Under the pieces are notes generated by a model. The model had not been told where the DNA came from. It worked only from the letters and a program-made list of their open reading frames with translations, and ran no database searches. Positions 1-11,965 of a DNA stretch of 64,000 nucleotides are shown here, piece after piece. Numbering within the stretch: the first letter of the stretch is position 1; every line of letters starts with the position of its first letter. The stretch spans positions 28,926,514 through 28,990,513 of the forward strand of contig NC_090982.1 in the NCBI RefSeq assembly GCF_040807025.1. The letters are read 5' to 3'. The position numbers and the translations under genes were made by a program. This stretch comes from Struthio camelus (Eukaryota; Chordata; Aves; Struthioniformes; Struthionidae).

Positions 1-2546
1 AAATGTCCAAATAAAAGTGATGGAAAAATGAGTTCAAAATTTCCAACACTGTAATTATCACTAGTGGGTTAACTACATAATTTCTTGGATGTTCCAGTTT
101 CCAGTGTTATAATATCATTCTACGATTCTAATCTAAATTAATTGTCAAATTTTACAGCTTTTTCATAACACACTGCCATATGCCAACACTTTCATTTTTC
201 AAGGATATTTTACAATACTTTTAACACTGGTATTTCAAACTGCTTTCCATAGGAATTGGTGAAATACTTCACAAGACATGTCAGAGAGAAAATAGATTAC
301 TGTCCTAATTTAAAAAAGAAAGAAAAAGAGATCCAGTCAACAGTCAAACTTCAAGCAACGTATCTGAGAGGTAGAATAGGGCAAAGGTAGAAAACAACCC
401 TCCACTAGTCTTACTGAAAAGTTAGCTTACTCTTTCAAGTACTCCAAAGAAAGTTTTATCTGCAAAATCTTTACCTAAATTTACACAGTTTTATACATAC
501 AACAGAACTGAGGCCCAGCACAGTAAGTACAGAAAAGTAGTAACACATAAGGAAGCTCAAAGGCTGCCTAATGCAGAGAGATTATAAGAAATAACCAAGT
601 CTGCAAGCTAGTTTCGGCTGTTAAATATTATCACAGAGAATGGAAATTTCCGTGATGAGAGTTATTAATAGGACCTAATTTTACTTTTTTTCCCCCCCTC
701 CTCTCTCATCTGCTAAGCACAGAAATCAAAATCTTTCCTCAGAGCCCTTTAAAACACAGGCTCGGATCGAGCCACTGACTAAAGATCAGAAAATGTTTGG
801 TTAAAATGGATTACTTGCTGTTACTTAGGTTTCTTATGCACTTCATTGTAATTACATTGAACCAGATTTTAATTACTTGAATCGGGTTTTAATTTGCTTT
901 TTAGTGTATTGCAAGTGGCAATCTGCATAACATTACACAATAAAGTTAAGCATTCTGAGCAGCAACCTAAAAGCATGTTTCAAGTAAGTTTTTCCAGTGT
1001 TCCTGCTTACAAACAATCAACTCTTTGGCAAGCTAATCATTCGCTATAAAACATGACTACAAACAACTCTTAATATCACTAAAGTAAAAAATATTTGCAT
1101 CAATTTGTGAAATACTGCAGTTAGAAAAATTTGGTGTCTGACCTATGGCAGTACAAGAATTTTTTCCAAAACTTTTCTTCAATGATATTGACCCAGAAGT
1201 ACACTTTGCAAGAGTGGTTATATGCTACAGTTTTTAAGTTTAAAGGACTTAAATTCTAAAGAAAAAAAGTAGTACCTAAATACATTAAAACAAACTGAAG
1301 CGAGAGGAACGTAACATAGCCAAGATTAGTTTCCAACAAGCTGGATAATAATAATATATATCTTGTATGCAAAGAAAGTTACTTCTATATCTTTTGAAAA
1401 AGAAATTCCAAATTACTTTTGGTCTCTTTCTGAGATTTGCAAATGACGGCACATGCTCAGATGAGTATCCAAATTAAAGAGAATAAACACTTAAAGTACA
1501 TTCACAAAGCTAGCAAATGGCAAACTCAATCTTAGGTGCTTTGAAGGTACATTCTAAACAAACAATTCTCGAGACAACAGTCTGTATAATACTGAGTATT
1601 AAAAACTGGCTAACTTGCTTTCCTCAGTGGAGGAAATCATTAGACCTGGACTGACATTGACTTACAGGAAAAAAAAAATATATTCTTCAAAAGTAAAAGG
1701 GAAAACATAATAACCAAAGCTTACATTTAATATTTCACTGCATAACTAGAGCTAAACTATTTCCCAGGACAATATTTGATTTTCATGTTTTGCTCTTTCC
1801 AACTGGAATGCTCTTTAAGAAGTACTTATTTGTTCAAACTGACCATCTGCTCTTACAGATCAAAAATGAACAAAATTAATAGTGGCTTCGTATGATTCTC
1901 ATATGCAAATGGAAGCCAAGCAGTAATCTATCACTGATCACCACTTGCTAGACATAAAATCAACATCTGTTACTTGGAAAGTTTTTCTGTTTGTGTCATG
2001 AAAGTGACTTAGTGATATATGACAGACTTTGCTAATTTTTTTCCAGACCAAAAAAACATTTAATAGCAGCATCAAGATGTGCTCCATCCACCCTTAAACC
2101 ATGAAAACAAGGTAAAGGAACAGCATACAGCAGGGCTCGCCTTCTTCACTGCTTCTGTTCATAGTAAGTTTTTCTGGAGAAGAAAAGGAAGCTAGTTAGC
2201 TAGATATATTTATATATATTATGTAGGTCACGAAAAAAAAGTACATTAGGTTATCAGATCTAGACAAACTGCTTGAGCAAAAATGATCTTGATACCACAG
2301 GAGCTTTTATTAATATATTTGAACAAAAATGCCATTCATTTGCAAAGTTTTTGTGCAACAATATAGAAGCTATAGGCAAGGTTGTATAAATCAGGGCAAA
2401 TTAGATAAAATGGAGGTTTTGGTTTGTGCAGATAAAGCAAGTTATTGCACAGTTTGCCCAGCCATGGTTGCTCAGAGAGAGATTTAAGCAAGAGTCAAGC
2501 ATTGTTTGTAAGCTGGAATTCCTTAGTGCTTCAAAAGCAAAGCCTC

Positions 2547-2587
2547 CCAGCTCCCATGTTCATTTATACCAGCTCCCATGTTCATTT
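2547..2587. repeat. 19-bp unit repeated twice (22-bp period)
   Basis: The 19-mer ccagctcccatgttcattt occurs at 2547-2565 and again, identical, at 2569-2587, separated by three bases. It looks like a recent local duplication inside GNA14 intron 1. No function is implied. Confidence 0.9.
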
Positions 2588-3341
2588 TCTTTTGCTCAGT
2601 GTGCAATGCTTCACACAGTATTCTTGAATGAAAGCATAGCTGTTAAATCCCAAGAACCTATTTTAATCTAGTCCTTGTATTTCAGTTTCAAATCAGAAAG
2701 ATATACTACTTAATTTACTTTTTTCTTGCCATTAGTAGGAAATATTAGGCAAACACAGTACCTTATATGAAGAATAAATAAGCAAATATTGTCAAAGAAA
2801 ATAATTTGAAGGCCATTCTAACAAGAATCACTTCGCAGAATATTGAAAATTTAATAGCATTATCATAAAAATTTAATTGTTCATTTCTTAGCCCCTTTTT
2901 CAAAGGCTAAAGACAACCATAGTATACCGCTTACTAACCTCCCTTTTAAGTAAAATCATACGATTTCAGAAAATTCAAGTATTGCCCTACATGTTATGGT
3001 AGCATTGACTTTGGAAATAAAGCCAGATGGGATGAAACAAGAAGAATACTCAATTATCCTCCTTCGTGACAGCAGTCACAGAAAAACCCAATTGCATTTT
3101 CTCTCTTACTGTGTTTTGTTGCTTTCTTCAAGGAACGTGAAGACTGATTGTCCTATAACTCAAAAAATAAGAGCACAAAAAGACAAAATAACTAGCAGTA
3201 AGATGACACCTTATGGAAAAACTCCAGGGATGCCATATTATTTCTTTTGGTTCAATACCTTTTGGGGACCTCTGAGGTAACTAACTTTCTCAACAAATCA
3301 CATCCTCATCTCCTCACTCCTAATCTCTCCCCTCCCAAAGT

Positions 3342-3384
3342 CATGCTTCATGGGTTTCCTAAACTAGGTAACCCATGAAGCATG
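3342..3384. repeat. Near-perfect hairpin (15-bp inverted repeat)
   Basis: Left arm catgcttcatgggtt (3342-3356) is the exact reverse complement of the right arm (3370-3384). After one mismatch the stem continues for four more pairs (3358-3361 with 3365-3368) and closes on a 3-nt loop. This gives 19 pairs in 43 bases. It lies in GNA14 intron 1. It is shorter than a typical pre-miRNA, so it is recorded only as a hairpin or cruciform-capable repeat. Confidence 0.9.
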
Positions 3385-5519
3385 GGTTCACAAAAGAAAC
3401 AAACCCCTGTGATCCTTTCCTCCTCACAATAATTGTGCTTGTTAAATCCTGTGATAACTGTTACTAGTTGTCCAGTTAAATGCTATCTCTCTGAACACTT
3501 TAAACAAATTCTTTCATATTTTTATAATGGTGGCATCATCTAGAAATGCAACAGTTAAATTCTCCCAAAACGAAGCATAGAACAAACAAGAGCTGGAAAA
3601 TAACAGCTGGCATTTTCAGCTAATACCTAGTGAAGACAACAACTTTTGGCACAAAGCACCAGCATTTAATGATCACTTTGCTGAACTTCCAGCCAAAGGA
3701 ATGTTATCTTAATACAATCCTTAAAACGTTTAGAGTTGCATAGTGGAAATCTCAAGAGCAAGATTTAAACTGTTCTATTCAAAGAACAGGAAAGATGGTT
3801 TAATCAAAAGATACATGGGGAGAATTCGTGACTTATCATTTTAAATCTTTAATATATCTTTCTAGGAAATAAAATCCAATTCAACCAAAATTACTGTCCT
3901 GGCATACATACTGGTTGATAAAGATCTGAGTAAAGGCTTGAGTTAGTCACTATAAACTATGTAATTGTCCTTACCAGCCAGGATGTTTATCCAGGGATCA
4001 GTCTATCCTCAACCCTGCAAAAGCAGGTTCTCTATATTAACACACATCAGATTTTCTGCGTTATAAAATGATGCCACATTGATCCAGCTATCCAAAATGT
4101 GATTCAGGAATAATTAAGAACAAAGGATGCTTGTACACTGACAGAGCTGTTCTTAAGTGCCCTTACATGATCACTGGACTTTACGTTTCACGAGCATGAA
4201 GGTCAGGCATGCACGATCCTAATGGTTCATGAATATTTTACAACTGCCTGTCATGAAAAAACCTGCAGCTATCAAAATGGATTATATAAAAGTATTTGTT
4301 CAGGTTAGCTTCTAAAGAGACCGATTATCTTGTTTGTTCTCAGCAGCTGTGGTACACAACCAGGAATTTAAAGCATATCCAGCAATTACTCATTGCATCA
4401 GTTTTCCCTAGAGAGTCAATTTGGGGAATCCTCTGTTAGCAAGTTACCAAAACAAACAAAATTAACAACAATTAACCACCTACATACAAGAAGATTACTC
4501 TTCAAAATGAAACAGCCTCCTCTCTTTACAACTCTAATTTGAATGGATGTATGCTATGCCTTCTTGGAATGAATTTTCACATAGGTAGGAAAGAAAAAGA
4601 ACAAATTTACCAGGTGAGCAAGCAGGAGGACTCAGTTTTACATACAATCTGTTCACCAAAGCCAGTCTACATCAACACAAACAGAGCAAATATGTCTGAT
4701 AAAGGCACAGACAACTTGGGGGACAGGCGGCAGAAAGAGCAAGGAATCACCAATGCCACACAACAAGGAGAAAACAAACAAACAAACCAAAAAAACTTAG
4801 CATTAAGGTTGCCCTCAGGACACAGGGTATAAGTGCTCCTCTAGCCTACCTATCCTGGGAAGATAAACCAAGAGCTGTTATTGCCAGTTCAGAGTGAGGA
4901 GCTGAGGTCCTGCAGGGTTGTTTCTCGTGTCCGTATTTGCAGTGAAGAACTGGGTTCCACAGACAAACTATGAAGCCTTGAAGCCTTGACTGTGTCCTGC
5001 AGCACTCTGCGAAAACACCTGCAAGGACTCAGGTACAGTCACTCTCACTGGTTAACTCAGTCTCAACCCTCAAGCTTCTCACCAGTCATTCGTAAGGGGC
5101 AGATCAGGCTATGGACAGTAATTAAAATGATACATAAAAACCACTTTGCAAATGGAAGAGCAAGAAAGTTTCTGGTAAGCACAACCCGGTTATAGCTCCT
5201 GTGGAAAACTGATAAAACTGAACATGAGCGCCCTTTGTATACCAAAAAGAAATAATGTTCTTTCTAGATGCCCAGTCTTGCCTCTGTGGTCTTACATTAT
5301 ATTTAAAGGAGAAGAGCTGCAACTTTAATGTTATGTTTGTTTCAGGTTTATTTATGCTCTACCATAACTAGATCAATATGTATATACTTCCTTTCTCCAT
5401 ATCTTTATGACTTGCACAAATTTAACTTATTTTCATCACTGAAGGGCTTCTTATTCATATGCCGCTACTTTAAAATAATAAGTCATACTTTATCACATCC
5501 ATGAATATTTAGCCTATTT

Positions 5520-5536
5520 AAAAAAAAAAAAAAAAA
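5520..5536. repeat. Poly(A) run
   Basis: A run of 17 A on the plus strand inside GNA14 intron 1. No recognisable retroposon body lies immediately upstream, so it is called a simple homopolymer. Confidence 0.9.
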
Positions 5537-7609
5537 GCGCCTTGCTGACACTTTCCCATTTCTAGAACTTTCCCATTCTCAGAGAGATTAATCTGTGCTT
5601 CCTGTGAAAATCTAATGATCTCTTTCAGGGAAAGAAAAGCTATGAGGAGATTTCTTCCTACTACTGTGAATATCACAAGTACAAAATGCTTCATCTACCC
5701 ACTAGAACCTGTATGGAAGTGCCAGGGTCACTATGATGCTTGGCTGTCCAAGTACCAAGTTGCAAGTGAACACTTAAAACTAGATTATTTCTTACTAGAC
5801 TGTAGCTGAATGTTTAGAAACTTAGTCTTTTGCCTATTTTGTCATACTAGGAAGACAGATCCCACGGGATGGTTCAGTCATGTACTGCAGACTGTGGTCC
5901 AGTCCTTCAAACTAGGTGAGCCCTCACAGGACTTCCCACAGAAACTAGAAGCCCATCAAAATCTGCTCTCTCTAAACATATTGGACATTTCTCTGAGAAA
6001 TGCAAAAAGCAGTGCTGGTCAATTCCTTCCCTACCTCGGAAACCACGATTCAGTCTTAAGGCTTCTTGTCTTAACCTTACACTTGAAATGCTTTAAATGG
6101 GATGACTGTTAAGTGACTACAGTGCCAAATGCGAGAAAGCAATGATAGACTCCATTAGTCCTTTCAGTAAAGCCTGATTTTATTTTTTACACTTTCTCTT
6201 GCCAAAGAATGGCCTAAAATTAGAGAGAAATAAAAAGTGGTTCATATACAACCCACACATGCTGTGATCAATGTATATTTCTCCAGACGCTTAAAAGAAA
6301 ATAAAGCTTACGACTGCACTTCTATCAGAAGTGCCATTTTCTTCCAGGGGGAGTTGTCATGGTGTAGTTTGGTTGGAGATTTTGCTACTTTGAATCAGAA
6401 GGCAATGCTTTGCCAGTCTGTCATCTTTATATCATTTCTTTAAATGGCTGTGCAACTCTGCATTTTACAAACCCTAGAAAGGGCTGCTGTTCCACCTTAC
6501 TGCAGCTCATCAAGGAGCTGCGACTATGCCTGTCAAATGTGACCCTCTCCACCTTTGGCTGTTATAACAACGCAGGGTGGAAGAGAATTGAATCCACATG
6601 AAATAGTCTCCACTGAGCCTTTAAAAGGCCACCTGAGCCCTGTCCCTAAATCTGCTGCCTAGGTACTCTAAGAAGCAGCATTATCCTCCCTATGACCTCC
6701 CTCAGATGTTTTTCACTCAATTTTCACTCACAATCACACTCACGATATTGTAAGAGTCACACTCACACTCGCTAAGCATTTCTTTTAAAACCATGTACAT
6801 CCTCAAATAAGCTGCCTGCAAAAGAAGGCAACAACATCTGTCCTCTTAGACATGAAAGTTTTGTTCTGTTTTCCAAAAAGCTCACTTCCCCCAGCAACAT
6901 CGACTCCCTTTAACTAAAAGTTTTTAAATGAGGTCTCTTTATTAGCAGAAGTGCATCTATTACTGTCACGTAAAAGAGCACTAATTTTTCACACCCTGAC
7001 CTGAACCTAGCTAGCAAAGCTTTTTCATGTAGTTGTGGTATTAAGATACATATTTTAGAAGCACATAACACTTGCAGTGGGGTCCGTTCTGCAAAACGTC
7101 TCAGCACTGTGGAACAATCCGAGCTCTTTTCAAAGTCTGACCCATCCTTGTCAAGAAAGGAACCCTGCTGCATTCAATAGGAGGTACGGAACAGAATTTT
7201 CAAGGGTAATAATGGAAAGTCAATGCTTTAAAAAAAACAAGCGAACAGAACAAAACAAACCAAACAAAAAAGAAACAAACAAAAAACAAAATCAGCCATT
7301 TCCCATTACACTAGCTTCTTATGGAAGTAGACTCAAGCTGTCCAAGTTGCATGCCCCACCTCAATTTCACTAGCACACCATTGTCATGCATGTATGTGGG
7401 CATAATGAAGAAAGAAAACCATTTGCTTCAGCCTGGAAAAGAGATGACTGAAGGATAAAAGAGAGGTCTGTAAAATCAGAAGCATGGGAGAGAGTGAATT
7501 GACACTGGCAGTCTGCTTGCTCTTCCAAAACAAATATTGAGAGGTATTAAGTAAAGGTAGGAAGAGGCCAGCTGAAAACAAAAGGAAGCGTTTTCTCATA
7601 CAACGCATA

Positions 7610-7860
7610 GGTAAGCTGAAGACCTCTTGCCATAAAATGCTGTGGATGGCACAAGGAAGCTAGATGAATTCATGGCAGGTAAATGCCCCGACAGTGGTTT
7701 AAAAACTGAGAAACTCCATGTGGCTCAGGAAGCTTCCGAGAAAGGAGTAGTTAGACTCAGAGAATGCAGGCTGGGGGCAGGGGAAAAGTTATGTTTGTGC
7801 CACTCTTACAATGTTTCTTAAGGATCTGCTTTTTGGACACAAAACATGGCTGAACAGACA
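7610..7860 (+). mobile_element. Possible decayed LINE (CR1/L3-like) 3' end
   Basis: The order of phrases recalls the 3' ends of CR1/L3-like LINEs known from turtles, crocodiles and birds: cataaaatgctgtggatggc, then agatgaattcatgg, then a later gcttttggacac-like segment, as remembered from those consensus sequences. The match is partial and interrupted, and I have no alignment. If correct it is an old, inactive fragment in GNA14 intron 1. The alternative is unique sequence with chance similarity. Confidence 0.3.
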
Positions 7861-10246
7861 GTAATCTAGAATAACCACTCTTTTATTCTTATCATATGAA
7901 AGACTAAAGTAGCAGCTAAGTTTGCAGGACAAGAAGATATAGTTTTACTTTTTACTGAAATCATGGAAGTACATGATCATACTTTCCCAAGCATATTTGC
8001 AATATCTTGACATACATAGCTTTAACCATATTCTAGAAAGTATTTTAATTACTAGTAAAAATAAGTTATCCATGTTACATCTACTGCCATCATTGATAAT
8101 GGCATACTTAGGTTAGAAGGAAGTTTCAGTTTGTTTATTTCCAAGGGGAAGTTTAGAAAGGCTTGGTATTTTGCCACGACCCGTGAGTACTGTCACAAAT
8201 GAGTACTTTTGAAAAAAATCTCATCTTTGAGAGTCTTTTCCTTATTTGACAAGTTTGGAATCTTTTTGTATACTCAAGTGATTAATGTTACTGCTGCACA
8301 GCTTCACCTGAGGTTTTCCTTGATGGTTTTGCACTACAATAGCCAAATAAAATATTTTTAAGGCAGAGTGTGCTAATTCTTGTTCAGAGACTCTAAAATT
8401 ATGCTTGGCCCCAAAACATATGGAAGTAAATATTTGTACAGTCTGCTTTATGTTGAAGTGACTAACTTGTCCAGCAGAAAATTCTTTCAATAACGTGCAT
8501 AACATGCAACATTCACAGCTGCATGTCCTTGTACGCTGCCGGAAATGAAACACTTTATGATGTTTTTTAATGGGGCAAAATATGAATATATGCTAATATA
8601 AGATTTTTGGGTTGTGAGGTTTTTTTGTTTGTTTTCAAAAACACAGCCATGCTCACCTATTCTTCTGGTGAGGACACTGAATAAATACAGAACCTTTTCC
8701 CATACCGTGTTTTCAGTTAAAGCAAAGCAATATCGTATGGTGTGTGATACCCGAGAATCAAACAGAGGAGAAAGTGTGAAACTAGTTAACATTGTAACAC
8801 TTCAATTGCATGAGGTGTAACATTATACCACAGAAAAGTAAATAAGAGTTACTTCTCAGCCTTCAAGGATACCTGCAACACAGTGCAACATTTTAACCCA
8901 CCAATCTTGTTTCTTACGAATAAACATTTACCATGAAACCCAAAATATTTTCCTATTTGCCTCTAAATCTTGCACAAGATAAACAGACATTACAGTGTTA
9001 TATCAATTAACCACCGATTTCTGCACAGGTAATAGGCACATGCAATAGCAAGTGAGACATATGCCAGAGTGGGTCAGTAGTTTCGGTTTTCTTTTTTTAA
9101 GTCTGTTTTACGTTAAGATCATTGTCTAATGTAACATTCAGAATAGTGTGTTTAAACCTGGTTTTGATCATCAGTTTTACTGAGTCTTCTTAAAAAGCTA
9201 CTGTTTGAAGCCTTCCTGTAAGCTATTCCTGGGTGGTTGGTTATTTGATTAGGTACGTTATGTAAGCTGTCGTATCTTGACGAGTTTGTGGTAGAGAGGA
9301 AGGTAGGGACTGTAACAAGGCAGTGTAAGCTCTAGCACAGAGTAAAGCGAGTTCCCTGACTCCTAACACTACACTTGGACTTTTCCTCACGTGCTGGTTC
9401 TAGGAAAGGAGCTGTTCCCACCCCACGCTGGGAGCTTAGAGCCCTGAAAGCTTCCGCATCAAGTTACTTGGGCACAAGCACCACAGAGGGAGAGGGGAAA
9501 AAAAAATGATAAAACACACAAAACTTTCCTAGCCTGATTCACCTTAGTTTAAGAATTTGTATCAGATGGCTTTCATTTTCTTGTTCTCCTTAGTTTAGGG
9601 GCTTAGCTTCCCCTCCAGTTGCCACCAGAGCAACAGGATCGCTACTGCAGATGCGTTTGGAGCCTGCTCTGAGCTGCCACGGCTCGAAAGGCTCAGGGCC
9701 ATCGGCCTTCCCAGGCCACCGCTCTCACCGACACCTCTGTCGAGCCGGGTCACCACCGGGGCAAAGGGGCTGGTGCTGGGAACGAAGCCGCGGGAGGGCC
9801 GCCCGGGAGGACGCTCGTCTCTGCCCGCTCCTGGCGCGCAGGCCTTCAACGTGGCGCCGAGTAGGTGCGAAGCCCGGGACGGCCGGTGCGCCGCAGGGTG
9901 GCAGGCGCCAACGCTGCTTCCCGCGTTTGCGGCTAACGCTCGCTCAAACACGTCTCGCCGCTCACGAACGTTAAGGCGACACACCTTACAACAGCACGAC
10001 CGCAACATCACCGCCTTTTTACGTGCCTGTTGCGGTTTCTTTTTTCTCTTACAAAGAAAAAAAAAAAAAAAGCTAGGCAGCAACCTAGGTGGAGGAAAAC
10101 CTGCCGTTTATCTCCAGTCCAGCTACACGCACGGTAGCAGCCGTGGAAACCGCCAAACCAGACGTCGCCCACCTCCCTCCTCACAGCCGCCCCCACCGCC
10201 AACGCCCCCCAGCGGCGCCCACAGACGCCCAACGTCTAGACGCTCA

Positions 10247-10831
<585 letters not shown>

Positions 10832-10841
10832 TCATTTAAGT

Positions 10842-10844
<3 letters not shown>

Positions 10845-10890
<46 letters not shown>
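10845..10890. repeat. (AC)23 microsatellite
   Basis: An uninterrupted AC dinucleotide run of 46 bp, about 360 bp upstream of the GNA14 start codon in the transcribed sense. It ends against a G-rich block (tgggggggcggggg). Alternating purine-pyrimidine runs can adopt Z-DNA and vary in length between individuals. It may lie in the promoter or in the 5' UTR; the sequence alone does not say which. Confidence 0.98.
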
Positions 10891-10893
<3 letters not shown>

Positions 10894-11033
10894 ACACGTG
10901 GGGGGGCGGGGGAAGGGGGCTGGTTGCCCTGACAGGGTTCAGCTTCCCGCGGGGGCAGGGGCAGGGGGCGCGGCCGCCAGCGCAGCGCCCCTAACGGCTG
11001 CCGGGGGCGCCAACGGTCGCCGGCCGCTGCCCT

Positions 11034-11060
11034 GGCGGCGGCGGCGGCGGCGGCGGCGGG
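11034..11060. repeat. (GGC)n triplet run
   Basis: About nine GGC units on the plus strand in the distal part of the CpG island. It is not in a supported coding frame. Confidence 0.9.
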
Positions 11061-11925
11061 AGGAGGGGGCGGGATTTGCGTGCCTGGCGCAGGTGGTTTG
11101 GGCCTGGCGTCGGTCCCCCTGCCGGCTAAAGACGGTGGGCGTAGGGCAGTCGTTTGAAATTGGTCAGTATTGTCGAGCTAGGGAGCCGTGGGATTTCTCT
11201 GCCCGCCTTGGCTTCTCCAGACGGATGAGAGGCCAGAAAGGGAAGAGCGGGCTGTGTTGGGCGTTGGCCACAACTTTTCGCTTTGGAGTTAGTTCTGAGG
11301 TTAGCTGCTTTTCTCTCCTTGCTTGACATACTCGGATCTAGCATCTGGTGTGCATTTTGTAAGGAGTACCATCTTGGGAAATCTCCTGCAGCCCAAGTCT
11401 GGTCTGCAGGAGTAAAATTAGTGTCCTTCGGCACAAATACAAAGCACTAACGCAGGTTGGCTTCTGGTGCCCTGCCAGTGCCCCAGGAGCCCACCTCACC
11501 CCTCAGTGAGGAAACAGTCAGCTTCTGCTGACTGCTACCAGCTCGGTATCAGCAGGCTGTTGGCCGAGCTGTGCCGCTGCTCCTGCCAAAACAGGTAGCA
11601 ATTAGCCGTGCTATTACAAGCGGTGTGTTTGCCATTCCTAAATATAGAAAAGCCTGAGTTATTACGGAACAGCTCTCACTCCCTCCTTTCAGGACAGGGA
11701 GCTGCGAGCGAGCTGCTGAAGGACCGAGGTGCCCCAGGGAAAGTGGAGCCGTGCTGCAGCGGTGGACACAGCCGCGTGCTGAGGGTGGTGGAGGCGCGTG
11801 GTCCTGCGGCTGAGGGGTCCCCTGCCCTGGCCAGAGCTTTCAGTTCAGGCCTGTGTCAGGGCAGAATCACCTCTGCAGCCGTGCTGCCTTTCACGAGCAG
11901 GTGTGTTCTTACGTCTTACGCATTT

Positions 11926-11965
11926 GAAGACTCATTTACGAGTTTGAAGGCTCATTTGTGAGTTT
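11926..11965. repeat. Two tandem 20-bp units
   Basis: gaagactcatttacgagttt (11926-11945) is followed directly by gaaggctcatttgtgagttt (11946-11965), with three differences. It lies in the GNA14-GNAQ spacer just beyond the CpG island. Confidence 0.85.

Noticed and set aside
3342..3384. Calling the hairpin a microRNA precursor
   Set aside because: The stem is only about 19 pairs, too short for normal Drosha/Dicer processing, and the flanks do not extend it.
8242..8792. Two overlapping minus-strand frames of ~100 codons
   Set aside because: AT-rich, no recognisable domain, no splice sites in register. Consistent with chance.
1..10000. Search for GNA14 exons 2-7
   Set aside because: No P-loop, switch I, switch II or C-terminal Gq-family peptide on the minus strand in this stretch.
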